DNA of 64,000 bases. Source: Odiellus spinosus. Taxonomy: Eukaryota > Arthropoda > Arachnida > Opiliones > Phalangiidae. Shown here in pieces: positions 37,774 through 50,420 of this stretch. Positions within the stretch are counted from its first letter, which is position 1, and each line of letters begins with the position of its first letter. The notes under the pieces were generated by a model. It had not been told where the DNA came from. It worked only from the letters and a program-made list of their open reading frames with translations, and did not search any database. The stretch lies in assembly GCA_963920705.1 (NCBI GenBank), contig OY987228.1, forward strand, positions 18,608,565 to 18,672,564, in the 5' to 3' direction. The position numbers and the translations under genes were made by a program.

Positions 37774-37858
37774 CAGGGTTCGTACAACTTTTGCGAAACA
37801 GAGTTCTAGGTTTTCCACGAATATTTCCCTGAAATTTCCAGGCCCAAGACCACCGAGT
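37774..37858 (+). repeat. hAT-like left-end fragment
   Basis: CAGGGTTCGTACAACTTTTG followed by CCACGAATATTTCCCTGAAA, TTTCCAGGCCCAAGACCACC. It matches copy 2 at 36.7 kb, but the right end is missing. Confidence 0.5.
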
Positions 37859-37859
37859 A

Positions 37860-40800
37860 GGGCGAGTAGAGTATATATAATAGATTGGAGTAGAAATGTT
37901 TAGCGCGTTCGGAACAATAAACCGGAGCAACCAGCGAGATTTTTTACCCGTGGCAACTGTATTTGTTTATAGTTTTAAATTTAATTTGACAAAAACTTTG
38001 AAAATGTAGGAATTAAAGGATAAATTTTGAAAAAATAGGATATTTTAGGATCATCTTGAAAATATAGGATATTATACGAATTATAGGATCATTGGGAGCC
38101 CCACTACTTAAAATTTAATTTCTATCTCTTATCCATACAGTGGCGTAACTTAATTTTACAACCGCCTTTTTACATCATTGTCTCCGTAACTTCGAACGTA
38201 AATCAGAATTCAAGCGAAACCATCCTCTCTGAAGACCCACATTTTCATTCATATTGCGGTGAAAGGAGGTTTCATTGCAAAATAAGATCTCGGTATTTAG
38301 TGTAATGGGGAGAAAACAGGGCGAAAATTCGTATGAAAAAAAATTTGTTAAATTGGTATAAGCGGTTTCCCTCCGCTAAAAACACATTACCACGTCACGA
38401 CGGTACCCGCTATCTAGGCGGGTAATTTCGTGGCATAACTCATGTCTGACCACGAAACAGCTTGGGGAGAAAGAAAGAAAGATCATAAATCAAAGAAGAA
38501 AATTGGTCTATGTGTATAATGCAAGTGTTAAGAGTTTTTAGCAGGCCAGCTCCATACCTGGATCATAGGTGTATTTAAGCGATGATGGGGGACGAATGGG
38601 AAGGGGGTTTCCTCAGATTGGCTTCCAAGAAAAAGAAGAAATTGACTGTAGTTAGAATCATTTTGAAGGTTCAATAAATATAAAACTACGTTTCAACTAC
38701 GGTATTTAATTTCTTATAGAGGTAAAGTGGGACCTATATAGAGTTTTCTTGTCGAATTTTCAAACTGGTTACGAATCTAGCAGTGGGGAATAGAAAGAAT
38801 GAATGATGGGTAAAAATTGACATATTATTTGCTCTATCTATATAGAGAGATAGTACTATGTTATTAGCCTATCTGAACCCTTTTAAAGGGAAAACAAACT
38901 CTCAGTCTCTTCCGTATCACGCGGTACACTAGTATTTGCATTCTGCTTATAATAATTAATTTGGAGTATTGGTATATAGACAATGTTGGTAATACACTGA
39001 ATATCTACACGGAGGTCTAGCTTGAGTGGAAAGACCTATAATTTTTGGCCTTGTGTAAATAAATATATTGATATGGACTATATGTATAGTTACTATTTTT
39101 TTTAACTGAGGTATGGACATCCGGTTACAAGCCTAAAAGCACTATATCCTTCGTGACTTTGAACCTTATTTTAATAGAGACGTACTGCTGCAAATTCAAC
39201 GGAGGTTTGCAACATCGTCTGCTCCAAAGGAAATTCGTTCCAATGATTTTCTACCCAATACATATATGGACCCCTTTAAAATTGGGAATAAAACCAACGT
39301 TGTGAAGATTTCAACAAGTAGTCACTTGCAAAAAGCACTCTTGAAAGTGGATGTGACAAAGGGAAGATGACAAAGAATGAACATCATTACATTCAGGAGT
39401 TTTTCAAAAGTGCAGCTTCTATGTGTTTACCCATCTTGTTATTTTGGTTTTATTGGAAATGGTTGCGAAACCGTGAAAAATTGATAGTATATCTTTTATC
39501 CTACCAAATGAAAAGATAACTTAGAAAAGATCTTGGGCGATTATCATCAAACCGAAAAATAAGAAATGGTAATGTAACAATATGAATTACTTTATTTCAA
39601 CTACGAAGGATGTTAGAGATAACAATCTTGGAATATATATCTCCAAAGCGGAAAAAAATATTGAAAGATTGGTATATATATATTATTTTTGGATATACTT
39701 CTATCTAAGAGTCCATCAACCTGGAGCCAAGAAAAATTTCATAGAACACGATCAGATATTTCTTACTCGAACAAATATCTCCAAATCTCTTTTTCAGTAT
39801 GTAAAAAAAGAAAAGAAAAAATAAGTAGGAGAGAATTTACCAATCAGTGGCGTCATCTCATGGCTCGAGAATAAAAACGGGTCTGCCACCCTAATTTGGT
39901 AGAGATCGAGGTATTTCCATATATAAGTATAAAAGAAGGGCCAAAACCCCTCCTACGAGACCACCCTGCCTTCGCCAGCTCTACGTCTTTATATTGAGAT
40001 ACCAATTACCCTGGCGTTTTGGGTTACGGTGAACCCTAGTCACTTTCACCTTACAGGCTAGTCCTTAAGACTTATTATACACGGGTAGTAACTAGATAAC
40101 CTTCGTAACCATGGTCGCGAGTCAGGTTGGGCTGGAACTTCGTGAAAGATTGAAAAAAAAAAAAAAAAAAGAAAGAAAAAAATCTCGTCTAGTCTTCGCG
40201 TTCCGTAACTCCAGGTTCGTATACTTCGAAGAACGAAACGCATTAAGAACGTTTTTATAGACAAGTTGATGAGAGCTTGGGCCTAACGTGTAATTTGTGC
40301 CTTTTGGGGAACGAAGCCAATAATGGTTGGTAAAAAACCCTGCGGGCCATTTGTACTCCCTCCCATTTACGTTAGGTATACCAGTCTCAGTTGACTACCT
40401 CAAAAAAACCTACCATTAGAACAAAACCATAAAGGAAGGTGAAAAAGCGAATTAAGCGATTTTTGTTTGAAATTTGTTAAGAACATAGAGTCTGAGACAA
40501 ACATTTCGCGTTATTCGTATGAAATACAGCTAAGCCTAACTATCGACCACTATCACGGAAGTGTTTAGCCACTTGGTTAAGCCTAACTGTCGACCGCTAA
40601 GCCGCGAGGGGTGGTTAACTTCACATAATCGGTGTACAAACCTGTAGCTTTGACTGTAGTAAAGTGCTTACATAACTGAGTACATATTTATCATTTCATA
40701 ATCACGGAAGTGCTTATCCACTTAACTAAGCCTAACTGTCGAATACTTAATTAGATTCCTCACTATATTTAAATAGAAGGGACATTTCGTTTCTAAAATA

Positions 40801-41400
40801 TTTATTTTAAAAATATTTTTCCATCCTCCGTTTAAAATGTAACTTAAACGTAAGAGCAAACTCTAGTAAACGCGGTAGTATTATATACGTACGCCTCGCT
40901 GGCAACGCGCGCAACCTGACAGGTTTTTACAAGACGATAAAAAATGACCATAGCACCCCTCCTCTCATGGCGTAACTATTATATTCCCTCGTGGCTATTC
41001 CATCCAAATTATTTCCAAAAATTTATTTATTTTTTTATTTGAAATTTTATAAAATACGCTCGCGATAGTAAATTTAAGAGGGAGATGATTATGCTTACGA
41101 AAAGCGTTTAGTTTTGGGCTGTAGTTTTTTGACGTTGTTTAGGTGTCCAAAATTTATTTGTCAATAGGAACACCAACCGCGTTCATCCTGAAGCGGATAT
41201 ACATGCAAATGCCACGATACAATATACAGGATCGTATGCTTATCAATGGATTTCCATTGAATTCGTTTTAAATATAAAACCTACGAGTTTAACAACATAT
41301 TAGCATACGCTTGTTGATTTGCATAAAGAGTCAAAAAAGAAGACCTAAAACATTTTTTGGAGATTTTGAGAATTTTTTACTAATATGGGTTAAGTATGAA
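37860..41400. other. Intergenic, AT-rich; no gene seen
   Basis: Apart from the short direct repeats at 40.5-40.7 kb and an A run at about 40153, I see no repeat family member or coding signal. Confidence 0.4.
40531..40745 (+). repeat. Direct repeats of TAAGCCTAACTGTCGA
   Basis: TAAGCCTAACTATCGAC, ATCACGGAAGTGTTTAGCCA and TAAGCCTAACTGTCGAC occur at 40531-40597. The ATCACGGAAGTGCTTATCCA plus TAAGCCTAACTGTCGA order recurs at 40701-40743. This is a short local duplication. Confidence 0.6.
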
Positions 41401-41409
41401 TGTAAAGCT

Positions 41410-41540
41410 ACGGTCACACTAGCATTTCTTAATCGGTTGTTGGAACCGAATCGGTATGAAACTGGTTCCCGAAGCAGTTTCGAGAAATCGAATCAAATCG
41501 ATTCCAGAAAAGACGATTTCCCGTTCACACGACTCTAGAG
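41410..41540 (+). repeat. Family E repeat, copy 1
   Basis: Contains ACGGTCACACTAG, ATTTCTTAATCGGTTGTTGG, ATGAAACTGGTTCCCGAAGC and CGAATCAAATCGATT, then CCGTTCACACGA. The same series occurs at 57.5 kb. Many internal ATCGATT-like steps make it self-complementary. It carries no gene. Confidence 0.6.
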
Positions 41541-41624
41541 AAACGTTTTGAAACTATTTAAATCGATTCCAAGGCCTAGTATGAGAACGGGTTAAGTGTA
41601 AAATCGAAGCAATCGGATCGCCTT

Positions 41625-41800
41625 CAACAGTTCCCAATATATTCTGACTGCATCGGTCTCGCCATCTAGTGACGTTTTAAGAAACTCAATCGCAATAGCG
41701 CTGTTGAATCCTGAATTGATATGATTGGACCGAATCTACAATAAGTTTAAATTAAATCTTCATTATGCCAGAAAACAGCTAAATATTTTTGATTGAAATT
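41625..41800. repeat. Family F central fragment (empty site for family A copy 3)
   Basis: CCTTCAACAG at about 41631 and GCGCTGTTGAA at 41698 reproduce the centre of the family F palindrome, followed by TATGATTGGACCGAAT. The GCGCTGT at 41698-41704 is the unoccupied form of the family A copy 3 target. The loop contains GCCATCTAGTGACG. Confidence 0.65.
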
Positions 41801-42878
41801 TTATATAAACACAGAAATTTCAAGAGGTTTAAAGTAAAAATATTTCTCTGGTCTTCTCCCTTTAAGAAGATTACGTGCAGAAGGGTATAATTTTATGCGG
41901 CATACGTAATATACGTTTAATAAACATACGCGAGACCTCGTGAACTTTTCTCCAATGACTCCGGGGTGGCCCGAGTATAGGAATTCGACGAGGCGTCCAA
42001 CACATTTAGGTAAGCTGCAAGCACGCCTTTTGGGCTATAAAAATGTGAACGCGTAAAGATGGCCAGGGGTATTGCAAAATAGAAGGTTCATGGAGGGTGG
42101 GGAGAAACTTAAATATTATATACCTACTAAGTTGAATCACGTTTTTCTAGAGATATTTCGCCCGGGGCACCCCAATTTTTAGTGAATGAATTTTTTTTTT
42201 CTTCTTCTTCTACTCGTTTTTTTCCTCGAGAGGCGTATATTTATTCTTCGTTAAAGGTACGGCTGGACGAGTACTCAACAGAGCTTTTTGCATTCAAGAA
42301 GATTTTTAGTTGATAGGGTTAGGAGGGAAGCGATATTATACCCCCTAACTTTTCCATGGTCGAAAGTGATTAACAAAGTTGAATAAGAGTTACCTTCTCG
42401 AATAATTTACAAGCGTATATACTTTTAAGATACAAGAGGGGGTTTGTTATATATCTTTTTCAGGTAGATAGTTTTTTTTTCACGAAGGGAGCACTTATCG
42501 GGGAGAGAGGGCACAAAAATGAGATATGAGAAATTAATTTGAAATAAGAAGCATGAAAAAAAAGAGATAATGATACTCAATCTACCCTTTATGTTTTTCA
42601 AACGAAAAGAAATGAACGGATATAAAGCGTGACCAATTTTAATTATATCTATACGTCAAATCAGGAGTTAATTACAACCGGAGTAACCAGGTTCGGACAA
42701 ACATGACAACGCCCCTAGCGAGTTACGGAGGAAACACGCCTAGAAACTCAGTAGATTGGATACGATAGTTACCATTGACCAAAAAGAAGTCCTTCGCGCG
42801 AAAGGGGATGTATACATATTTGTGGACTGTGGACATGGAGGCCCTTATAGTGGCAAACGAACTATTTAGGTGAGGATC

Positions 42879-43007
42879 TTACCCTATTCTGATTTAACCG
42901 AGGTTGATATAGCCTTCTCAGTTCAATAAGCCTCGGTAAACTGTGATTAAACCACGGTTAAATCCGATTAAACCGGCTAGTTAAGCCTCGTCTGAAAAGG
43001 GTATTAG
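42879..43007. mobile_element. Small TA-flanked MITE rich in TTAAACC
   Basis: TACCCTATTCTGA at the left and TCTGAAAAGGGTA at the right are near-perfect inverses ending in TA. The interior repeats GATTTAACC/GATTAAACC motifs. At about 125 bp it is consistent with a Tc1/mariner-type MITE. Confidence 0.45.
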
Positions 43008-43009
43008 CG

Positions 43010-45700
43010 TGTAATTATCATTAACCAGTTGGTTTAAACCGATTTTAACCACTAAGAAAAAGCGATGGTTAAAATCAATCTTTATTTTGGTTTTGTAAAA
43101 GTTTATTTTTAAAGCGTGTTATCATTTATTTGGAATCCAGTAAGTTTTTTGCTTTATGGTTGAAATATCTGTCAATTTGCATTTAGTATGTACAATCTAC
43201 CTCAGGGAACAGCTAATTTAAAAAGTTTCCCACACTCTTTCGCTGAGAAAGGGGAAGGAATTGGTCCGCTTAACTTTCGGTCAAGATTAATTAAAAGTCA
43301 ACTCCAATACTAGTTTACTTCTGAACGAATTAGCTCTTGTTCAAATTAATTATAGGAGTATTGACATTGTAACGTTGAAGTTATTTCTAAGGATCTTGGA
43401 ATTATGGGACCTAAAGCCAATTGGAAAACAATTTAGCCCCTTCCAATGACGTTTCCTTAAAGCTTCGTTATATTTGTACCTCGCTTTAAAATTATTATGT
43501 TATCCAATTTTCGGTAAGTCATAGCTGTTGTGCTCGCGTAAACCGTTGTATGTAATATTGAGACGCAAACGACGCTTCCATTTGCTTATTTTGGTAGCCA
43601 GCGGCTTAATATCAAAATAAACACCGTATTTAGATCTTCGAAATGAGATCAGTGTCCTTAAAGATTTAGGGCGTTATTTCCAAATAGCATAAAATCTTAA
43701 TTCTTATACTCAATAATTAAAAATTAATCGAACGCCGGGCGGCACCATCAGCAAAAACATTAAGGGATAATTAGTTTGAATTTCTAAACCAATTTAAAGC
43801 GAGACTTTGCGAAATATATATAGGGGCGACAAACTGTTCCATATTTTATGGCAATATTTCAAAGACCACCCGGCCAATTATACTATTAAGAAACTAAACA
43901 TAATCTCTAATTAATACATTCATCTAAATGAAGAGCAAACCCATCGCATTCGGAACACAAAACTTGAAATTTCCCAAAGATATACGTCTACTGGAAGATG
44001 CCCAAAGATGCGGAACTCTGGAGCCAAGCCTAGTCTATTAGCCAACCCAAAATAACCGCTGTTACATAGCCTAGGTCTGCCGAAAATCCCTAATTCAAAT
44101 TAAGTGGGCACGTTAATGTTTATCCTCGGAATATAAATATGTACTTGCGGTTTCGCAGGCGGAAAAACATTTTTTTTTTCACTTAGTGAAAATTATCCTA
44201 AAAATCTGGTATATAAAATACTAAAAATCTGCGACTCTTTACTATAAACTTTGGGTCATAAACGTGTCTGTAAAAAAATTGGTAATGAAGGGGTAGGAGG
44301 GAGGGAGGCGTGGTCAAAATTGGCAAACCAAGATAGCTATGATTATAAAATGGGTATCCGAACATTTATCATAGAGATAGCGCTTAAAAAAAAATCTCTC
44401 TGAGAAAAAGATCCATCATAGGAAAATTTGTCTTCACGCAAAAACGCGAAGAATACGAGAGTAACACGCGAATCTTCGATCGAGAAATTTTTCCCTTTCC
44501 ACGCACTGAACTATAGGTAACTCCTTATCGATATCACTTTACCTATATTAAAAATCTTTTCGCTTTAGAACCCCCCCCCCCCCTCACCATCCACTCTCCT
44601 TCCGTTAACTTACACACTACGAGCCTAAATCTAATCCGAAATAAATACTTAAAGAAGCTTTTAAAGTATTCAAAACTTTATATTCACGACCGATATTGCT
44701 CGCTCTATTTGCCAATCAATAAATAAATAAAGGAATATACAGTATTCGTTTTGGAAATGAGATCAAAAAACCGTAAAGGGAACCCTTTCTTCGAATAAAA
44801 AGACGACACTAAACGAAATCAGATTAGAAATCGAGGTGCACGAGTATATCAAGTTTTGTAAAAAAAAAAAACAAATGGCTTATATAGTTTCGATTCGGTT
44901 CAGTCCCGCTTCTCCTAAGATGAACGACAACGATACATGTAGATTCGCTCCCATTACGACCGACTGTATATATTTCGACACGACGGTCGTAAAAACTGGA
45001 ATTCGTTCGATTCAAAAACTAAATCGTTTTATAGATGTCAAGATGTACGGATTAGAAAAGGCGATTTTGGGTGTAAACGGTTATGTAAATGCGGTGGGCT
45101 CGCAGATCAGTCGTAAAGATGTGAAACCGAACCAAAACTTATTGGACCGAGGGAAAACTAAACAACAGATTGGAGTGGGAATATATATTCCGGTCAAAAA
45201 AAGGATAATGGGCCTTAAACTAGCCAGTATAACAATAAAAACCGTCGAGATGACGCATTAAGTGGTTCAATATATGTCCGAGACATTACAACGTATACCG
45301 CGTGTGTCTATAAATCTTTTAGATATTTCTGCGCGATTAAAGTCTCCCAAAAGACCCCTTTATGAGACAAGCGACCAGTCTCGGGAGTTTGTAGTTGGTC
45401 AAAGCTTATTTCTAGGGGTATAAAAGCCGAAAATCTCCCCATTGAATCTCTAAATACGACCAAATTAGACTTGTCAACTGACCTTCCATTCCATCCCCCA
45501 ATAACCCACATATATATTAAACGATATGAATGATGGCTTTATTTCTTCGTCTTAAAATGGCGTGGTGGACGCAGACGCCTGCCTTTTCCGGAAACGGGTA
45601 ACGAAGCGATATAGGGAGGAAACTTAAAAAAACTAAAAAACAAGTGGGTTTGGCTAAATTAAAAAGTATTGGGATGTTAGAAATATGATTACATATAGGA
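43010..45700. other. Intergenic; one unrecognised open frame at 44836-45261
   Basis: AT-rich, with a run of C at 44570-44582. The 141-codon open frame at 44836 begins with GTG and crosses an A run encoding lysines; it shows no family resemblance and is probably chance. Confidence 0.35.
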
Positions 45701-45707
45701 TTATTAA

Positions 45708-45950
45708 CAATGGACACTTATCTTAACAGATAAAGATAAATTACAAAACAATTAGCCTCGTCTAACGTCCAACAGCGGCAAAATTAGTAAGCAATAAAAC
45801 AATGTGCGTGGTTGCTATGGATAAAGAAGAGAAGCACACGCGCATGTGTGGTTTGTTAACTACTTTTTCCCGCACTATTTGTCGTTAGAGGACGCTCTTG
45901 AACACCAGGTTTTGTTATTTATATTTATCTTTTAAGATAGGTGTCCATTG
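45708..45950. mobile_element. Family D palindromic MITE, copy 1
   Basis: A 243-bp element. Both ends carry CAATGGACAC followed by YTATCTTAA, and the inverted arms stay similar for about 70 bases (GATAAAKATAAAT, ACAAAAC, GTCCTCTAACG-like blocks). The interior has GTTGCTATGGATAAAG. No clear target duplication was found. It is related to the more degraded copy at 8.5 kb. Confidence 0.7.
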
Positions 45951-47913
45951 CAAATATTAACTACAAATAACTATTTTAAACAGGAGCCTATTGTCGGCCA
46001 TTTGAAGTATTTATATCGCAAAAAACGTCGAATTATTTCATACGAAGTCCCTACCTTTCCGCTATTCAGGGTCAACGCGATAGACTTTGATACTCAACCT
46101 TACCACGACCCAAAAAGGATTAATATTCCTAAAGAAAAAAAACTCCTTCCATTAAAAAAGGGAATGATTTTCCTTTTATAGCGGCGGTGGCTTGTACTAA
46201 ACCAGAATAGCGTAAGCGATTCCAGACGCATTAAAAAGAAGAGAGAAAGACATTTTCGTTCCGTACTTAGTCGGGGTATCCTTCCTTCGGATCTCAATTT
46301 CCGTAAGAACCGCGAACTTTTCCCGGAGACCCGAACGACATCTTAACTTGAACTCAACGATACGTAACGTTCCCATTAGTCTCCTAACTTACTACTCGGT
46401 AGCTGGATAGATTGGGGGTCTCGGTGGCGAGTTTCCGCCGTCTCTAACGCGGAATAAATACGACGGTTGGTCGTCTCCTCCCACTCATTGCAGCGAGGAC
46501 GTAAAAAAGTTTGTAATACGGATTGCTTTTAACGTCGTCCGCAAACTACGGTAAATTTGCCTTTATCTATGGGCGCAACACGAAGAATTTTTCACTATAC
46601 CATTTCTGTGTACTTTCCCTCGCTTCCTTTGGTGGCATAGTTTTCGTAATGGAGCCACACTCTTCGCTACACTCTCTCCTATATCCCTCTCTCACTCTAT
46701 AGATCCGCTTCGGAAAGGTCTTTTCACCGTAACTAAAAAGGGAACCCGCCATGATATTCAAATATTTTGAATATAAAGAGCTATATGAAAGGCATAGCTA
46801 CGTTAAAACATGAAAGGAGTTCTTCTTGACGCTGCTGAAGTAACACGCGTCTATGTACGAGATTAAAGTAGAAAGATATTCAATAAGTTATTGTAAAATA
46901 TTGACTTAAACCGAGAAAAAATCGTTTGAACAATGATATCTCAGAGATCTGGTTATACAATGAATATTGTTATCGTATATTTTCAAAATTTTGAACATCT
47001 AGATGAAGAAAACATGATAATAATCCCAAGAGAACCAACAAAGATGGTATCACGTCACGCTTCTTACGCGTGTAGACGAAAAGTGAACAATAGAATTAAA
47101 TTAAATCAAGTCACGCTTCGATTTAGAGGAGCTAATTGGCGTAATTGGAAAAACTGGGTTGGATTAATCGCTTATTTCAAAATATACGCTTCTTTTTCTC
47201 TTGAACTCGAGTTAGCTAGCTATAAAAATCAAGCGAATGGAATAATTTAACTTCGTATGAAGTGTCAAATAGACGAGGTTTTGCCCCTTTGGCTTAAAAT
47301 AATTAGTCCAATCAATACAGTTCTGTGTGGAAAATGATACAACGTATACGATCATTTGAATAAGGTTATTACGTCGGTTAGAACACTTCTTGAGCCGACA
47401 ACTGGTTCTCTATACTGATTGCTCATCGTGGGACGGAATAAGGAGGTAGCTCGGTGTTAAATTAATGCGGTATTGGGGTTGAAACTGGTGCAAAAAGCTG
47501 TTGAGGGAGAAAATATACGAGAAACTTATACCGGATAGTTATATGAAATGGCGATTTTAGCATGACAATAAAGTGGCGGGGTGTCTCGGCGTACAAAAGG
47601 GGGATGATCACTGAGATTCCGGTTCCGCCGAAAAAAAGAGAATAACTACGAGAAGAAAATGGTGGATTATTTCCGTCTCACAGTAGGGGACCTCCTTCTA
47701 TAACCCCTCAACTTGGAACACGCGGGATAATATCCCCATCGACTGCGCCCTTTTAAATAAGAGATCTTTTAAAAGCAAAATTCTACCATGAAAAATCCCG
47801 CCGCTAGGTTGTGATTAATATCAAAAGTTTATAACATATTCCAAGTAAGCTAGTCTTGTTTTTAATTGATTCATGGTTTTAAAATATTACGAAGTTTAAA
47901 TTTAAAGGCAACT

Positions 47914-47962
47914 TGGATCTAAAAAAAAATATGTTCGGAATCACCATGCCAATTCATATAAA
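47914..47962. repeat. Family F end fragment
   Basis: CAACTTGGATCT, an A-run and TTCGGAATCACCATGCCAA match the outer arm of the family F element at 19.4-20.2 kb. The rest of the element is not recognisable here. Confidence 0.5.
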
Positions 47963-50129
47963 GACACGCGCATACAGTTCGTACAACAAATTTATCTTGA
48001 GGAGGAGACGTTTCCAGACAACGTGGTTCATTATGAATCCGTTACTTACAACTCTGAACGAGTAGCGTTTTAATGGTAGAAGTGAAAACTAGGGAACCTT
48101 AAATATTAAATATTAGGCTTAGGACCAACGCATTGACTAAGCTATAAACGCAGTTTGTCGGTATATTACGCGTCAAAGTTGATTTTACTCCAACGTTTTG
48201 TGTTGGTTTAAGCTACGAAATTTGGAATTTTAGTCCAGGAAGGAGATGGGGTAACGTTTAACTTTGTCGGCACTTGTAAAAAAAATATATATTAATTAAG
48301 GGCGCAAAATCCCATTAGCGTTAAAGCCGGTCATGTTTACCCAAAAGTCTCGCTGTTTAATTTAATATCGTTAAAGGTTTTTAAACAAACATATATATAG
48401 AATTGCGCTGCCGCTTTTGTACTTTTTCTATACGCACTCCATCTCTCTTTTCTAAATGATAAAATCCTTTTCATTAACGACCATGCAGAGAAGAAACCGA
48501 GTCACCAAAGCAACTACAAAATAGAAATAATTTCCTCTCTGACCTGATCCGTTCATTGGTTTAGAAATATTAGAGACAAACGCGGACTAGAAATAGACAG
48601 AAGGTATAATAGTTCATTGTCCGTATTTCTCTATCCCTGCCTTTCACTGTATTGGTTCTAAGCCAGTATTTCTAGACTTACTATATAGGAAATTGTTCTA
48701 AAAAGCCTTTTCATTAGTGTTATACTTTTTAACGTGCATTTTATGCTTTATGTTTTTGCTGTATATGTCTGTCAGGAACTCTACCACTTATAAAACGTAT
48801 TTATAGCCTACAGAATCGAGGCAAAATATATAGTTATTTCTTCTACAAATATTAATTTGAGAATCAAAACTGTAGAAATAAGTTATCATAATTTAAAGTA
48901 ATATTTTACAACGTTTAGAATTGGCATAACATTAAATGTGCCCACAGTTTTGGAAATAATACAATTAAGCGAATAGTTTTATTAAAATATATTTAAGTTT
49001 AATTTATTTTATTTAATATTTAAATGATGACTCCTTTAATTTATTATAGCTAATTTTCCCACTAAAATATTATTTTTTTTTCGCCGGCGGAAAAGGTTTT
49101 ATGAAACTCATCAAAAATTTCAGTTTAATTTAAAGTTAATTAAAAAAATTGCAATTTGACCATGCTAAATTTATCTTTATTTTAATATTGTAAAAAAAAA
49201 TATAATCGAGTTTTAGGACGCTCTTTGATTAGATGAAAAGCATGGACAAATTATACCATTACCAACGACGAAATTTTTGTTAATTAACCAAAAATGACCG
49301 AGAAACATTTTGTGTATGTTAATCAAATTTTAGGCGTATTTTTACACCTCTAATCTATTAAAAAAAGGTTCCTCGTATAGTATATAAGAGTATACTTGTT
49401 TTTTTATTCTTCTAATATTCCAGCAGCCATATACGAAAGAAAAGAAACTTTTCCAATAATATTGCCACAGAATTTGTCGAGCTAATAATTAGGAACGTAA
49501 GGGAACAAAAGAAAAAGTACACAATCCCGCGGCTAGATTGTGGATAATAGCCAGGATTAGCGTGCAAAGGTTCAATTAGGGATGAGAGTCCGAATGACAC
49601 GCTCTAATCGTGGGAGAACGGCGTTTAGGGTTCTCGTAAATTCGCGAGTTCAGCTGTAAAAACAACGGTGTTCTAAAAAAAAAAAACGCGGGAAGAACGC
49701 TGTTTAATCACGAAATAATAATACCGCGCGAGTTTGAAGCCGCATACACTATAGCTAGCGTGATATATATACGTAGCCACGCGTCAGGCAAACACATGCA
49801 ACCTCGACATTTCCCTAGGTCGTCGTAAATTCCAATTTTAAAGTCGAAACCTTTCTTTATATCATTAGGGAGGAGAAAAAGCTGACATAATTCGCCGGGT
49901 TTCGAAACGCGAGCGTGATCCTAATGAGTTTAAAACGGACCGACAAATAGGTTTACCGCTTAAGAAAGACATTAAAAACGCCATGGCCAGGGCGAGTTAA
50001 AACTGTTTGTCCAGCTTCGTAATGATGGTGAAAAGTCAGGCACCTTCGTATCCCCATAGGTGTTTCGGTTAGGTGGAGGGAAGGTATAGTATGTGACATA
50101 AGTTACGCAATTATTAATGAACAATATAT

Positions 50130-50420
50130 TTAAACGTGTCTTTCAACATGGTAACATTTCCATTTTTATATCGATCCATTCCATAAAAATGGTGGAGATA
50201 AGTATAACCAAATCTTCTAATTTGGTTAAAAATGGTAGAAATTGGAAAATTAAAACAATTTGTTCAAATAGACCAAATGAAATAACTTGAATTCAACAAA
50301 TGTGGACCAAATGCATTTCAAATTTTAGTCCATTTTTGTGGAATTTAGGTCATTTAATTCCATTTTGGACCGTTTTTGACCAAATGAGAAGATTTTGCCT
50401 CATTTAAAGTTGATTTCTTT
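50130..50420 (+). repeat. Repeat rich in GGACCAAATG motifs
   Basis: A series of CCAAAT/CATTTTGG steps (GGACCAAATGCATTT, ATTCCATTTTGGACC, GACCAAATGAG) gives the segment self-complementarity. Part of it (AAATAGAC, AATAACT, GAATTCAACAAA) is shared with 59.9 kb. Confidence 0.5.

Noticed and set aside
44836-45261. 141-codon open frame
   Set aside because: Begins with GTG, crosses a poly-A run read as lysines, and shows no family signature. Eukaryotic start rules do not support it.
46933-47250. 105-codon ATG-initiated frame
   Set aside because: No domain, no motif and AT-driven composition. It could be real, but nothing in the sequence supports it.
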